A DNA stretch of 64,000 nt from Halobacteriovorax vibrionivorans (GCF_003346865.1 NZ_QDKL01000001.1:1116001-1180000), one strand, 5' to 3'. Positions 43,434 through 52,789 are shown, counted from the first letter of the stretch. Program-made: numbers and translations. Notes: generated by a model from the letters alone, not told the origin.

Positions 43434-44338
43434 GTAAAGATTTAATTGGATCAATTGATATTGGTTCAAATTCAACTCTTCTATTAGTTTTAAATACAAA
43501 GACGAAAGAAGTCGTTGAAGAAGTTTCAACTATTACGGCACTTGGTAGAGGACTGGATAAAAATGGTGTGTTCCAAGATAAATCTATGGAAGATACATTC
43601 CGTGCTTTAAGTGAATATAAAGATAAATGTAAGTCTCTTGGTTGCGAAAAAATAATCGTTACTGCAACAGAGGCCTCTCGAGTTGCCAAAAATGCGCAAG
43701 AATTTTTCTCAAGAGTAAAAAGAGAATTAGGTTTAGAGATTCAAATTATTTCTGGTGAAGGTGAGGCTTATTACACTGCATTTGGAATAAATGAAATGAT
43801 GAAATCAAAATCGAAGATACAACTTATCTTAGATGTGGGTGGAGCTTCAAGTGAGTTAATACTTATTAAGCCAAAACCTTTTGAAATATTAAAAACAGTC
43901 TCACTTCCAATTGGATCAGTACGAGTTGATGATTGGATCAAAGACGGGGAACTAAAAAAGAACCTAGATGCTATTTTCGAAAAATATAATGTTGAAGATT
44001 ATAGTGGTTACGATGTTATTGGAGTAGCTGGAACATTAACTAGCTTAGCTCTTATGTTTTCTGGGGCCAATGAATTTTCAAACGATGCAATTAATAATTT
44101 CTCACTAGCACTTGCTGACTTTAATGAGAGTGTGGATCGTATACAACTGGTTGATGCAAAGGCATTAGGAAAGCAGTTTTCTTTCTTAGGAAAAAGGTCT
44201 AAGACAATTCAATCTGGAGCGATTTGTTCTCAAACAATCTTAAATAAGATCAATCCAAGAGAAATAAAATTTTCAACTTACGGCCTACGTTATGGAACGG
44301 CCATTTCTGGAGCAATAGATGAAACTTACCTCGTATGA
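43430..44338 (+). CDS. Exopolyphosphatase/pppGpp phosphohydrolase (Ppx/GppA family)
   Basis: A 302-residue member of the ASKHA superfamily with the phosphate-1 motif GSIDIGSNSTLLLV at the N-terminus, GEGEAYYTAFG, and the phosphate-2 motif LDVGGASSELI, then VAGTLTSLA. It is the short form with only the two catalytic domains, missing the C-terminal extension of E. coli Ppx. It releases phosphate from polyphosphate or converts pppGpp to ppGpp. Its start overlaps the AsmA-like gene and its end overlaps the next gene by 20 bases. Confidence 0.93.
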   Translation: MSKDLIGSIDIGSNSTLLLVLNTKTKEVVEEVSTITALGRGLDKNGVFQDKSMEDTFRALSEYKDKCKSLGCEKIIVTATEASRVAKNAQEFFSRVKRELGLEIQIISGEGEAYYTAFGINEMMKSKSKIQLILDVGGASSELILIKPKPFEILKTVSLPIGSVRVDDWIKDGELKKNLDAIFEKYNVEDYSGYDVIGVAGTLTSLALMFSGANEFSNDAINNFSLALADFNESVDRIQLVDAKALGKQFSFLGKRSKTIQSGAICSQTILNKINPREIKFSTYGLRYGTAISGAIDETYLV

Positions 44339-44762
44339 ATTATCAACTTTAGAGGCCGAGTCTTTGATTTTTAAAGAAGGGCAAAAAGCGGATTATATTG
44401 TTCTTGTGAAGTCTGGTACAGTTGTCACTGTAAAAGATCATAATGGACGTCTTGTTCCAACTGGAATTCATAAAAATGGTGACTTTCTTGGAGTTTCAGG
44501 TGGAATAAATCGCGGTGTATATGATGAGTCAGCCTTTACTGTTGGTCAGGTGGAGCTTATGCCTATTCCTATTAGTGAGGTTGCAAAAATTATCGATAAT
44601 AATGAGTTATGGCTTAAGAAAATTATTAATACGACTATTGATCGTTTAGATAGCGCTGTAAATATTCTTGCTGAACATAAGATTTTTGATACTGCTAAAA
44701 GTAGTGATTTTTCGTTTGATGATGAAGCAGAGGCCAAGTTTAGGAAGTTAATGAATGCATAA
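44319..44762 (+). CDS. Cyclic-nucleotide-binding-fold protein, degenerate
   Basis: A 147-residue protein whose first 90 residues follow the cNMP-binding beta roll (LIFKEGQKADYIVLVKSGTVVTV, IHKNGDFLGVSGG). The phosphate-binding cassette with Glu and Arg is not recognisable, so it may not bind cyclic nucleotide. The C-terminal helix region lacks a DNA-binding domain. Overlaps both the Ppx/GppA gene and the lipoprotein gene, indicating one operon. Confidence 0.78.
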   Translation: MKLTSYELSTLEAESLIFKEGQKADYIVLVKSGTVVTVKDHNGRLVPTGIHKNGDFLGVSGGINRGVYDESAFTVGQVELMPIPISEVAKIIDNNELWLKKIINTTIDRLDSAVNILAEHKIFDTAKSSDFSFDDEAEAKFRKLMNA

Positions 44763-45132
44763 GTTTATAATTGGAATTTTATTCGTCTTTCTTTTAGGCT
44801 GTCAGCAAGAAGAGACTAATTGGCAAGGTGGAGTTGATCAAAATAGTAATGGTATCCGTGATGATATCGATACTTGGATAAAAGAGAAAGCAGGGGATTC
44901 AAATCGTCTTAAAAAAGCACTTGAAACCCTGGCCAAAGTAAACCCTGCTGATTGTGAGTATTCTGTTAAGGCAAAATGTTTAGAGCAACTTAGTGAAGAT
45001 GGAATTTTTCTTCAAATCGAGTTGTTGGAGCTACAATTAAATACGAGTGAATTAAGAGAGAAATTCGAGGACAACCTTAAAAATTGTCCCCGTATTGATG
45101 ATCGAAAAATTAATTATAAGTGTGATTTATAG
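44755..45132 (+). CDS. Small lipoprotein with EF-hand-like loop
   Basis: A 125-residue protein with a lipoprotein signal ending at LLGC (Cys about residue 16). Just after is VDQNSNGIRDDIDTWI, with the D-x-N-x-N-G-x-x-D-D spacing of a calcium-binding loop. The rest is charged and has four more Cys, which may form disulfides. Last gene of the run ppx-cNMP-lipoprotein. Its end overlaps the convergent FliG-like gene. Confidence 0.82.
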   Translation: MHKFIIGILFVFLLGCQQEETNWQGGVDQNSNGIRDDIDTWIKEKAGDSNRLKKALETLAKVNPADCEYSVKAKCLEQLSEDGIFLQIELLELQLNTSELREKFEDNLKNCPRIDDRKINYKCDL

Positions 45133-45558
45133 GCTAAGTCTTCCACGGTTATTAAGAGCAACAATTGTATCAGTAACTCTTTTTCTGGCCCTTTGAATAT
45201 CTCTTGTTTCGTTTCCACCAAGATTCTTTACAAGGTAAGAGTATGCCTCTTCAGCACTTTCTCTTGGAAGAAGTGTAAGAATTTTCTTCTGAAATGTTTT
45301 TTCACACTCTTTAAGTGCAACACCTAGAATTGGGGCCTTAATAAACTTTAGGACTTGTGCTAAATCAATATCATCTAATGAGTAAATAGTATTGAATGTG
45401 ATACTTTCAGCATATAGCTCTTTGGCCAGCGTAGGATTTCTCATCTGGATATTTTTAAGTAACGTTGCCCTTTCTTCTGCTCCCATAAATTTGAGCATTT
45501 CAATAATTTGAGCTTTACCGTTAATGAATACTCCACCATTTTCTTTGCTAGCTTCCAT
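45127..45558 (-). CDS. Stand-alone FliG middle/C-terminal-like protein
   Basis: A 143-residue protein that follows the second half of FliG: MRNPTLAKELYAESITFNTIYSLDDIDLAQVLKF, compare the FliG MRNPELAKKI...FEDIVLLDDRSIQ pattern, then LGVALKECEKTFQKKILTLLPRESAEEAYSYL and RDIQRARKRVTDTIVALNNRGRL. There is no FliF-binding N-terminal domain. AAAGGAAAC precedes the ATG. It lies 18 bases after a coiled-coil gene on the same strand. A second role of the FliG fold, or rotor-like binding of MotA-type partners, are possible; neither is shown by the sequence. Confidence 0.82.
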   Translation of the reverse strand: MEASKENGGVFINGKAQIIEMLKFMGAEERATLLKNIQMRNPTLAKELYAESITFNTIYSLDDIDLAQVLKFIKAPILGVALKECEKTFQKKILTLLPRESAEEAYSYLVKNLGGNETRDIQRARKRVTDTIVALNNRGRLSL

Positions 45559-45576
45559 TTAGTTTCCTTTGGGAGA

Positions 45577-46002
45577 TTAAGCCTCTTCCCATTTCATTTT
45601 TTCTTTCATGTATTTTTCGCGAGCTTGTTCAAGTGTATCGCGGTGAGACTCTGTCATTTGCGAAATCTGATTGTCATGGGTTTCTTTTAATTCTGCAACC
45701 CTTGCTTCATGGGACTTTTTCATATTATTAAGCTCAAGCTCCATGCGCTCTTTTTCTTCTTTAACAAGTTCAGATTGCTTGTCTCTAATTTGTTTTAATT
45801 TAAGTTCCGTCTTATTTTCAAGACTACTGATCTCAGTTTCATAGTGTTTATTAAGTCTTTTAATGTCTGCAAGATGCTTTTTCTCAGTCTTTTCATATTC
45901 ACGATTATTCTCGATCTTCGCCTTCTTTAATTGATGGGCGTGTCTCTTGTATTCTCGTTGCTTGAATCTTTCGAGCTGCTGACGGTTAATTTCTGTAGAC
46001 AT
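45577..46002 (-). CDS. Coiled-coil protein paired with the FliG-like gene
   Basis: A 141-residue protein that is almost wholly helical and rich in Lys, Glu, Gln and Arg, with heptad-like repeats over residues 10-140 (EINRQQLERFKQREYKRH at the start, ELKETHDNQISQMTESHRDT later). No signal or membrane segment. It may form a rod or adaptor. It is upstream of and close to the FliG-like gene, forming a two-gene operon with it. Confidence 0.8.
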   Translation of the reverse strand: MSTEINRQQLERFKQREYKRHAHQLKKAKIENNREYEKTEKKHLADIKRLNKHYETEISSLENKTELKLKQIRDKQSELVKEEKERMELELNNMKKSHEARVAELKETHDNQISQMTESHRDTLEQAREKYMKEKMKWEEA

Positions 46003-46020
46003 AATATACTCTTCTTTGAC

Positions 46021-46040
46021 TAGGACCTAAAAGCGTCCTA
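46021..46040. promoter_or_regulatory. Inverted repeat in the divergent promoter region before the thiolase
   Basis: TAGGAC-N8-GTCCTA (46021-46026 with 46035-46040) between the start of the minus-strand coiled-coil gene (46002) and the thiolase ATG (46085). Could be an operator for either side or a leader hairpin. Confidence 0.35.
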
Positions 46041-46084
46041 ATATATTTTATAAAGGATTTAACCGTAAGTGAATGGAGGCAAAT

Positions 46085-47266
46085 ATGTCCTTAAATAAAG
46101 GCCGTCGTGTATTTTTAATAGAGGGAAAACGAACACCATTTGGTAAATTTGGTGGCTCATTAAAAGATATTAAGCCTGTGGACCTAGCGGTGTCTGCCAC
46201 AAATTCACTACTTAGCGAAGTTGGTCTTAAGGCCGAGCTGATTGATCAGGTAATTCTCGGTAATGTCGTCCCTTCGTCAACTGACACTATGTATGGTGGA
46301 AGACATTTGGCCTTAAAGGCAGGATGTGATGAAAAGACTCCTGGAATTACTATTAACCGACTATGTGGCTCGGGTATTCAGGCAATTTTAGATGCGACTA
46401 GGTTAATTAAATTAGATGAAGCTAATTGTGTACTGGCCGGTGGAACTGAGAATATGTCGATGGTTCCTCATCTAACATATGGTGCACGTTTTGGTACGAA
46501 ATACGGATCACTTAAGAATGTGGATATGCTACTCGATGCCCTAACTGACCAACATGCAGGTTGCCCAATGGGGATAACGGCAGAAAACCTTGGTGGGAAA
46601 TATGAAGTATCTAGAGCTGATTGTGATGAATTCTCACTACTTTCTCACCAAAGAGCAGCTGATGCCTATAACGATGGACACTTACAAAAAGAAATATGTG
46701 AAGTCGAAATCAGAAAGGGAAGTGTTTCAAAAGATGAACACTTAAGAGCTGATGCGTCTTTGGCCGATATGAATAAACTGCGTTCAACTTTTGTAAAAGA
46801 TGGCCTAGTTACTGCTGGTTCTGCATCCGGAATTGTCGATGGTGCTGCTGTGGCCTTAGTTGCTAGTGAAGACTTTGTAAAAGAGCATGGTTTAAAACCT
46901 ATTGCAGAAATTATTGATGGTACAGTCGTTGGAGTTGATCCGACAATTATGGGAATTGGCCCAGCTCCAGCAATTAATCAAATCTTAGAAAATAATAAAA
47001 TGGAACAATCACAGATTGATCTATTTGAAATTAATGAAGCTTTTGCTGCACAAACATTAGCTTGTTTAAAAGAACTTTCATTAGATGTGAGTAAAGTAAA
47101 TATCTGGGGGGGAGCAATTGCACTAGGACATCCTCTTGCTGCTTCTGGAACTAGAATTACAACAACACTTGCACATCAATTAAAAACTGAAAATAAAGAG
47201 TACGGTATTGCAAGTGCATGTATTGGTGGTGGCCAAGGAATTGGTATCCTTATCAAAAGAGTATAG
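46085..47266 (+). CDS. Acetyl-CoA acetyltransferase (thiolase)
   Basis: About 393 residues. Thiolase signatures: INRLCGSGIQAI with the acyl-accepting Cys near residue 88, EINEAFAAQTLA, and the C-terminal GGAIALGHPLAASGTRI (catalytic His) and ACIGGGQGIGI (second Cys). It condenses or cleaves acetyl-CoA units. The ATG at 46085 follows GGAGG by five bases; an ATG four codons earlier overlaps this site. The next gene begins at the base after its stop. Confidence 0.95.
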   Translation: MSLNKGRRVFLIEGKRTPFGKFGGSLKDIKPVDLAVSATNSLLSEVGLKAELIDQVILGNVVPSSTDTMYGGRHLALKAGCDEKTPGITINRLCGSGIQAILDATRLIKLDEANCVLAGGTENMSMVPHLTYGARFGTKYGSLKNVDMLLDALTDQHAGCPMGITAENLGGKYEVSRADCDEFSLLSHQRAADAYNDGHLQKEICEVEIRKGSVSKDEHLRADASLADMNKLRSTFVKDGLVTAGSASGIVDGAAVALVASEDFVKEHGLKPIAEIIDGTVVGVDPTIMGIGPAPAINQILENNKMEQSQIDLFEINEAFAAQTLACLKELSLDVSKVNIWGGAIALGHPLAASGTRITTTLAHQLKTENKEYGIASACIGGGQGIGILIKRV

Positions 47267-48592
47267 ATGAATAAGGTAAGTGAAGAATTAAAATTCTTTC
47301 ATAATGATTATGTAGCTTTTCGTGACTGGCTTTGTCTCGATATTCAAAATGTAACGTGGCAAGGTAAGTACCGTGAGGATTTTGAAAGATTTTGGCAGGC
47401 TTTCTTTGATGAGGACTTAACCTTATTTCAAATCTCTAAGCGCTTCACTTATTTAATCGAAAATATAAATGTAGGTCCTCTAGAATCATGGTTCATTTGG
47501 CTTAGAGATAAGTTTAATTGCTATGTTTTTATTTCACGTGGAATTACAATTGAAGAGCTTGCACAAAACCTTCACCAAAATGAAAGAGATATTGCAATTC
47601 TTTTAAGAAGCTTCTTTGTTGAAGTTTTTCCTGAACATGAAGAGTATATAAACCGTAACTTTACAATTAACGATATCCTTTCAAGCAATAAATCTACAAC
47701 AGTTCAGAAGTTAGTCGATGATCTCGGCGTGGATCTCACTTTTTCAGGAAGTCATAACCATGAAATTCTAACCTCAATGGAGGTAACACTTTATCAAGAG
47801 TGGGTATACTTTGTTAGAAAGATGGAAAAAGACTTTAAAGTTAGAAATTTTAATCTTTCACGTATTAAGTTAAGAGATAACTTAAGTTCAAAAATTCAAA
47901 CCATGGCACAGATATTTGCCTTTGTCGGTATTGCTATTTTTCTTGTTTGGGCCATTGAGTATGCGAATAAAACTTATGAAAGTTATCTAGCGGATAAAAT
48001 TAGTGTATATGAACCACAGTTTCGTTGGGAAAATGAAGGTTTAAAATTCACAGAAGAAACAATCGCTGATCAAGAACAGATTGCACAATTTGAATTAGAT
48101 ATTAAAGATATTGAAAATGTTGATGATTCAGAAAACTTTCTTGGTGAAACATTAGAAGACGAAGAACGTGATGAAGTTGAATCAGAAGTTGTTCTAACAT
48201 CAATTGATACACTTCCAAGAGATATCTCGTCTGCTGATCGCGAGCAGTCGTCTTTTGAAGAAGATATTAAAGGTGGTGGTTATCGTGATTCTCGCTACGG
48301 TAATACAAAAGTATATCGAGTGATGATGAACTCTGCTGATACTGATGAAACTCGTCGAAGATTATCAAGACTTTTAGATCTATATAAAGTTACACAAGTC
48401 GATAACGTAAAGCCTGGCCTCGCTGTTCCTGGTGGTTTTTATTACAACCTCTATGTTCCTAGATCTCACTTAAAAGATTTCATGGCACAAGTTAAAGGTG
48501 ATGATGCTGTTGTTATTTATGAATCTCGTACAAGAACACGTCGTAATCCACCTGGTAAAAATAAGGTATTTATTTGGCTTAAGACAATCTAG
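47267..48592 (+). CDS. Hypothetical single-span membrane protein with acidic linker
   Basis: A 441-residue protein. Residues 1 to about 205 are a cytoplasmic helical part with an apparent helix-turn-helix-like stretch (GITIEELAQNLHQNERDIAILLR). A membrane helix (residues about 213-235) follows, then a strongly acidic linker (residues 270-310) and a C-terminal domain of about 100 residues with FYYNLYVPRSHLKDFMAQV, presumably outside the cytoplasm. I do not recognise the family. The layout recalls membrane-bound sensors or anti-sigma-like proteins. It starts at the base after the thiolase stop. Confidence 0.78.
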   Translation: MNKVSEELKFFHNDYVAFRDWLCLDIQNVTWQGKYREDFERFWQAFFDEDLTLFQISKRFTYLIENINVGPLESWFIWLRDKFNCYVFISRGITIEELAQNLHQNERDIAILLRSFFVEVFPEHEEYINRNFTINDILSSNKSTTVQKLVDDLGVDLTFSGSHNHEILTSMEVTLYQEWVYFVRKMEKDFKVRNFNLSRIKLRDNLSSKIQTMAQIFAFVGIAIFLVWAIEYANKTYESYLADKISVYEPQFRWENEGLKFTEETIADQEQIAQFELDIKDIENVDDSENFLGETLEDEERDEVESEVVLTSIDTLPRDISSADREQSSFEEDIKGGGYRDSRYGNTKVYRVMMNSADTDETRRRLSRLLDLYKVTQVDNVKPGLAVPGGFYYNLYVPRSHLKDFMAQVKGDDAVVIYESRTRTRRNPPGKNKVFIWLKTI

Positions 48593-48634
48593 CTGTCTAT
48601 ATTTCGATAACTTTCCCATTGTTACAACACGCGT

Positions 48635-48662
48635 TTAAAAGTTGCCCAAAGGCAAGTTTTAA
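48635..48662. terminator. Bidirectional terminator between convergent genes
   Basis: Stem TTAAAA-g-TTGCC with GGCAA-g-TTTTAA (48635-48646 and 48651-48662), loop CAAA, one G-G mismatch; both flanks are T-rich on the proper strand. Serves the genes ending at 48592 and 48717. Confidence 0.65.
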
Positions 48663-48716
48663 TGCGAAGTTGATTCGAGGACTTTTAAGTTGAATTACAG
48701 GACTATGAATTGGATA

Positions 48717-49262
48717 CTACATTTGCCCATCTGGAATGCTAAACAACGTCTTTACTTCACGAAGTAGTTGGTGAGTCTGACCAAGGAACCACCATTGCCT
48801 AACAAACCCAATCAGCATTGAGGCAATAAACCCATACGCAACACCTGAGTGAGTTGTTTTTTCCACCATATTAGTGTCATGGGCACCACCTAGGAAAAAT
48901 GCAATCATTCCTAGAATGATCATGAGCATTGTCCAAGGAATAGTTTGTCTCTTGGCCAGGTCGGCTTTATGAACATAGCGTTTAACTTTATCTTTATATG
49001 GAGTTAGGTCTGCCGGTGCGTCATCAAATAGCTCGTGTAGATTTTTTTCACTCGTAATAATCAGATTGATATTATTAACAAGTCTCGAAACACCAATGAA
49101 ATAGAACATTACGAATGCTTGTGCGAAGATTGTATAAAGGTAGGCTGGAATGGCCAACTTTATGTGACTGATACCTACATCAATAAATCCTAGTGCTACG
49201 CAAGTAGTTAGGCCGATTGCGGCAACCATGATAACGATCAGTCCTCTTAATAGATAGGCCAT
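48717..49262 (-). CDS. Hypothetical four-span membrane protein
   Basis: About 181 residues with four predicted hydrophobic helices (near residues 4-25, 37-60, 105-125 and 140-160) and a charged middle loop. The ATG at 49262 has AAAGGTG a few bases upstream; an in-frame TTG at 49286 lies within a TTGACA-like sequence and is less likely. Not recognised; in the respiratory neighbourhood, but divergent from it. Confidence 0.75.
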   Translation of the reverse strand: MAYLLRGLIVIMVAAIGLTTCVALGFIDVGISHIKLAIPAYLYTIFAQAFVMFYFIGVSRLVNNINLIITSEKNLHELFDDAPADLTPYKDKVKRYVHKADLAKRQTIPWTMLMIILGMIAFFLGGAHDTNMVEKTTHSGVAYGFIASMLIGFVRQWWFLGQTHQLLREVKTLFSIPDGQM

Positions 49263-49352
49263 AATTTCACCTTTTATAATTGTCAACTATACTCTAATTT
49301 GCTAATTCTTATTTCATATTTAATAAAACATTTACTATAAGGCAATTTCTTC

Positions 49353-50225
49353 GTGAGCGAGAAAAATCAAAATAATAAACTAGATAAAAAACTTCTTGAA
49401 AGTAATCCGGTAATGGGCTCTTTAATGGTGCCTATTGCAATCGTATTAGTTGGAGCATTAATTATTTTTGGTGTGACTAAAATGCTTTCAAATGATCACT
49501 CTTATAAAGATCTTGTCCATGAGATGAAGTCGAAAACCTTTGGTAATAAGTGGATTGCAGCACTAGAGCTTTCAAAAGTTATTTCTGCTGGAGCAATTGA
49601 AGAAGAAGATATTCCTTGGGTTGTAGAAAATCTAAAAGATGTTTATCGAACTAGTGTTGATCCAAGAACTCGTGACTTTGTTGTTGTGGCAATTGGGGCC
49701 CTTGGTAATGAAGGGGGACTTCCTGTACTTGAAAGTGCCTTAAAAGATAAAAATCATCCTGAAATTAATTTTCATGCAATGGTGGCACTGTCAAAAATGC
49801 CTAAGGGTATTTTGTTTAACTGGGATCTCGTAAAGTCTTTTTTAGGACGAGATGATGCGGCGCTAACTCAGGTGACGATACTGACTCTTGCTACTCACGA
49901 AGTGAAAGATACAGAAAATTTATTTGTTGATCAGCTTAAAAGTGAGCTCGGTTTCACTGTTAGATATGCCGCAGCTACAGCATTAATCGCGTATAAGAAC
50001 GATGAAGCGAAAAAAACGATCAATGAGATTTTAATGCTAAATGATGAGTCTTTAGGCAAAAGATTAACTGTACAGGAGATCCGTGGCCTTAAATACAATG
50101 TACTCACTGCGTTGAAAAAGTACGGTTGGAACGAAATGTCGCCAAGCGTTGAAAAAATGATAAATATTGAGAAGGATATAAAAGTTGTCAGCCTTGCAAA
50201 GGAAGTTTTAAATTCGTTGAAATAG
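49353..50225 (+). CDS. Membrane-anchored HEAT-repeat-like protein
   Basis: A 290-residue protein with one N-terminal membrane helix (residues 22-42, MVPIAIVLVGALIIFGVTKML) and an alpha-helical repeat region behind it (residues 70-290), with repeated short helices such as RDFVVVAIGALGNEGGLPVLESAL and RYAAATALIAYKNDEAKKTI typical of HEAT/PBS-lyase repeats. Starts at GTG. It is immediately upstream of the Rieske-cytochrome b genes, so it may help assemble or scaffold that complex; this is inference from position. Confidence 0.8.
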   Translation: MSEKNQNNKLDKKLLESNPVMGSLMVPIAIVLVGALIIFGVTKMLSNDHSYKDLVHEMKSKTFGNKWIAALELSKVISAGAIEEEDIPWVVENLKDVYRTSVDPRTRDFVVVAIGALGNEGGLPVLESALKDKNHPEINFHAMVALSKMPKGILFNWDLVKSFLGRDDAALTQVTILTLATHEVKDTENLFVDQLKSELGFTVRYAAATALIAYKNDEAKKTINEILMLNDESLGKRLTVQEIRGLKYNVLTALKKYGWNEMSPSVEKMINIEKDIKVVSLAKEVLNSLK

Positions 50226-50279
50226 TGATAACATCCTTCAAAGAATAAATTGAATTTGCAGTAACTTATGAATCACAAT

Positions 50280-50316
50280 TTGAGTCATTGCGACTTAAAT
50301 TAGTGCATTTTTGAAT
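50280..50316 (+). promoter_or_regulatory. Candidate promoter and inverted repeat before the bc genes
   Basis: TTGCGA (50288-50293), 17 bases, TTGAAT (50311-50316), about 25 bases before the Rieske ATG. It overlaps an imperfect inverted repeat TTGAGTC-ATTGC-GACTTAA (50280-50298). Weak matches, moderate plausibility by position. Confidence 0.3.
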
Positions 50317-50341
50317 AAATAAGAAATAGAGGTTTCTAAAA

Positions 50342-50839
50342 ATGTCTGAAAAAAAACAGCTAAACCGAAGAGAGTTCTTTAGCTTTGTAACTGTTGGTTG
50401 GGTTGCGTTTACTTCTGCAATCGCAGGTTTCTTAACATTAGCTTTTCGCTATACTTACCCGAACGTTAACTTTGAACCAGAAATGGACTTCGTTGCCGGA
50501 AGACCTAACGATTACGAAGAAGGCGTTGATGAGCGTTGGAAGAACGGTTACGGTGTTTGGATTGTTAAAATGGAAGGGCGATTATTTGCACTTTCAAATA
50601 TCTGTACGCACCTTGGTTGTGTACCAAACTGGTTACCTGCTGAATTAAAATTTAAGTGTCCATGCCACGGTTCTGGTTATTACCAAAATGGTATTAACTT
50701 CGAAGGGCCAGCTCCAAGACCACTTGAAAGATATAAAATTTCACTGAATGCTGAAGGGAAAATCATCGTCGATAAAACTAAGATCTTCCGTTATGAAAAA
50801 GGTCAGTGGGATAACCCTCAAAGTTTTTTAAAGGTTTAA
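50342..50839 (+). CDS. Rieske iron-sulfur protein of a cytochrome bc complex
   Basis: A 165-residue protein with a twin-arginine-like N-terminus (NRREFFSF followed by a membrane helix) and the Rieske [2Fe-2S] ligands in CTHLGC and CPCHGSG. It takes electrons from quinol at the outer face of the inner membrane. First of four bc genes in one operon. Confidence 0.97.
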   Translation: MSEKKQLNRREFFSFVTVGWVAFTSAIAGFLTLAFRYTYPNVNFEPEMDFVAGRPNDYEEGVDERWKNGYGVWIVKMEGRLFALSNICTHLGCVPNWLPAELKFKCPCHGSGYYQNGINFEGPAPRPLERYKISLNAEGKIIVDKTKIFRYEKGQWDNPQSFLKV

Positions 50840-50868
50840 TTTAGTAAAATATATAGGAAGGAATAACA

Positions 50869-51651
50869 ATGGCTAAAAGAGGTGTTGTTGATTACATTAG
50901 AGAGACTCAAGTCTGGAAATCAATCTTTAGACACGGTCCTCCGACAAACGCAAGAAATAGAGCAGCAGTAGTTGCTGGTAACGTGTTTTTACACTTACAC
51001 CCAATCAAACTTAAGAAATCAGGGGTTCAGCTTGGTTATACTTGGTGTATGGGTGGACTTACTTTCTTTATTTTCTTAGCACTTACTGTAACTGGTGTAC
51101 TTTTAATGTTCTATTACAGACCAACTGCTGAGTACGCATATAACGATATTATCGCACTTAAAGAGCACGTACCTTTAGGGATTATGCGTGAGATTCACAG
51201 ATGGGGTGCCCACGCCATGGTTATTACTGTGTGGTTACACATGTTCCGAGTCTTTATGACTGGTTCATATAAACCACCTAGAGAGTTCAACTGGGGTGTT
51301 GGTGTTATTCTTTTAGTATTAACTCTTCTTCTATCGTTCACTGGGTATCTTCTACCTTGGGATCAGTTAGCGATTTGGGCGATTGCCGTTGGTTCAAACA
51401 TGGCCAAAGCAACTCCATTCCTAGGGCATGGTGGTCCAGGTGCAGCGCTAGCGCAAATTGGTGACTTCGTAATGGTTTCTGATAAAAACGACGTTCGTTT
51501 CCAGCTTCTAGCAGGACGTTTCGTTGGAGAGCCAGCACTACTGAGATTTTATATTCTTCACTGTGTATTCATTCCACTTGTTGTAGGTGTTCTAATTGCA
51601 GTTCACTTCTGGCGTGTAAGAAAAGACGGTGGGATTTCAGCACCACTTTAG
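50869..51651 (+). CDS. Cytochrome b, N-terminal half (cytochrome b6 type)
   Basis: A 260-residue membrane protein with four helices and the two pairs of heme-b ligands: [17 protein letters not shown] for one His of each pair and [20 protein letters not shown] for the others. The split from the C-terminal part matches the b6f-like arrangement. Reads in one operon with the Rieske gene (30-base gap) and the next gene. Confidence 0.96.
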   Translation: MAKRGVVDYIRETQVWKSIFRHGPPTNARNRAAVVAGNVFLHLHPIKLKKSGVQLGYTWCMGGLTFFIFLALTVTGVLLMFYYRPTAEYAYNDIIALKEHVPLGIMREIHRWGAHAMVITVWLHMFRVFMTGSYKPPREFNWGVGVILLVLTLLLSFTGYLLPWDQLAIWAIAVGSNMAKATPFLGHGGPGAALAQIGDFVMVSDKNDVRFQLLAGRFVGEPALLRFYILHCVFIPLVVGVLIAVHFWRVRKDGGISAPL

Positions 51652-51682
51652 AAAGTATATTTTGAGAGAAAGGGATATATAA

Positions 51683-52759
51683 ATGAAAGAACTTATCAAC
51701 TGGCTAGCCGATCCGATTAGATCATTCCCGATTGTGTCGGTCTTATTCTTCTTCATGATGAAATATTATCGTGTTGTTGGAAGTAAAAAGTTTGCTAAAT
51801 GGTCGTTAATCGCAGCTGCACCAATTACGGTTTGGTTTTGTATGGATGCGAACTTTAGAGCAATTATTCTTTGGCCAGATAACATTCCTATTAACATTAT
51901 TATTGTTCTTATTGCTTGGCTTACTTGGTATGCACTTTATAGAGCTGCTGAGAATGATAAGAGAATTGAAAACGGTGAGTGTCCAATTGAAGCACTTCCA
52001 GAAAATAGAGAAAAAGTATGGGTATGGCCTAACTTAGTTTTCACTGAACTTATGTGTATGATCGGTTGTACAATTTTCTTAGTTGTATGGGCGATTGTTT
52101 TCAAGGCACCTCTTGAGGAACCTGCAAATACTACTTGGGCACCAAACCCTGCTAAAGCACCTTGGTACTTCCTTGGTCTACAAGAAATGCTTGTATATTT
52201 TGATCCTTGGATGGCAGGGGTTGTACTTCCTGGACTTATTCTAGTTGGACTTATTGCAATTCCATATATTGATACGAACCCTAAAGGTAATGGTTATTTC
52301 ACAATTAAAGAAAGACCAATTGCTATGTGGGGATTCCTTTACGGTTGGATTGTTCTTTGGATGTATCTAATTATCGTTGGTACTTTCTTACGTGGTCCAA
52401 ACTGGACATTCTATGGTCCATTTGAGTACTGGGACTTCCATAAAGTTGTTTCTGAGTACAACGTTAACCTTTCAGAGTTTGTGTGGCTTAAGTGGCTAAA
52501 TACACCAATGCCTTCTAACATTATCCTTAGAGAGATTGTGGGGATTATCCTAACTCTTGTTTACTGTTGTGTACTTCCAGTTGCAATTGCTAAGTCAAAG
52601 TACGGGAAGAAGATTATCGAAAACACTGGTCAGATTAGATATTATATTTTCATTATTCTAGTACTAGGTATGACATCTCTACCAATTAAGATGGTTCTGA
52701 GATGGCTATTTAGTCTGAAGTATATTATCGCTCTGCCTGAGTGGGAACTTAACCTGTAA
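51683..52759 (+). CDS. Cytochrome b, C-terminal half (subunit IV type), extended
   Basis: A 358-residue multi-span membrane protein. The middle, PNPAKAPWYFLGLQEMLVYFDPW-like (here written in two parts: NPAKAPWYFLGLQEML and YFDPWMAGVV), is the conserved PEWY-region equivalent of subunit IV with the quinol-oxidation site. It is longer than plant-type subunit IV (about 160 residues), with extra N- and C-terminal membrane helices. Same operon as the two genes before it. Confidence 0.9.
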   Translation: MKELINWLADPIRSFPIVSVLFFFMMKYYRVVGSKKFAKWSLIAAAPITVWFCMDANFRAIILWPDNIPINIIIVLIAWLTWYALYRAAENDKRIENGECPIEALPENREKVWVWPNLVFTELMCMIGCTIFLVVWAIVFKAPLEEPANTTWAPNPAKAPWYFLGLQEMLVYFDPWMAGVVLPGLILVGLIAIPYIDTNPKGNGYFTIKERPIAMWGFLYGWIVLWMYLIIVGTFLRGPNWTFYGPFEYWDFHKVVSEYNVNLSEFVWLKWLNTPMPSNIILREIVGIILTLVYCCVLPVAIAKSKYGKKIIENTGQIRYYIFIILVLGMTSLPIKMVLRWLFSLKYIIALPEWELNL

Positions 52760-52789
52760 GAAAGAAGAAGTAATAAAGGGTATATAAAA

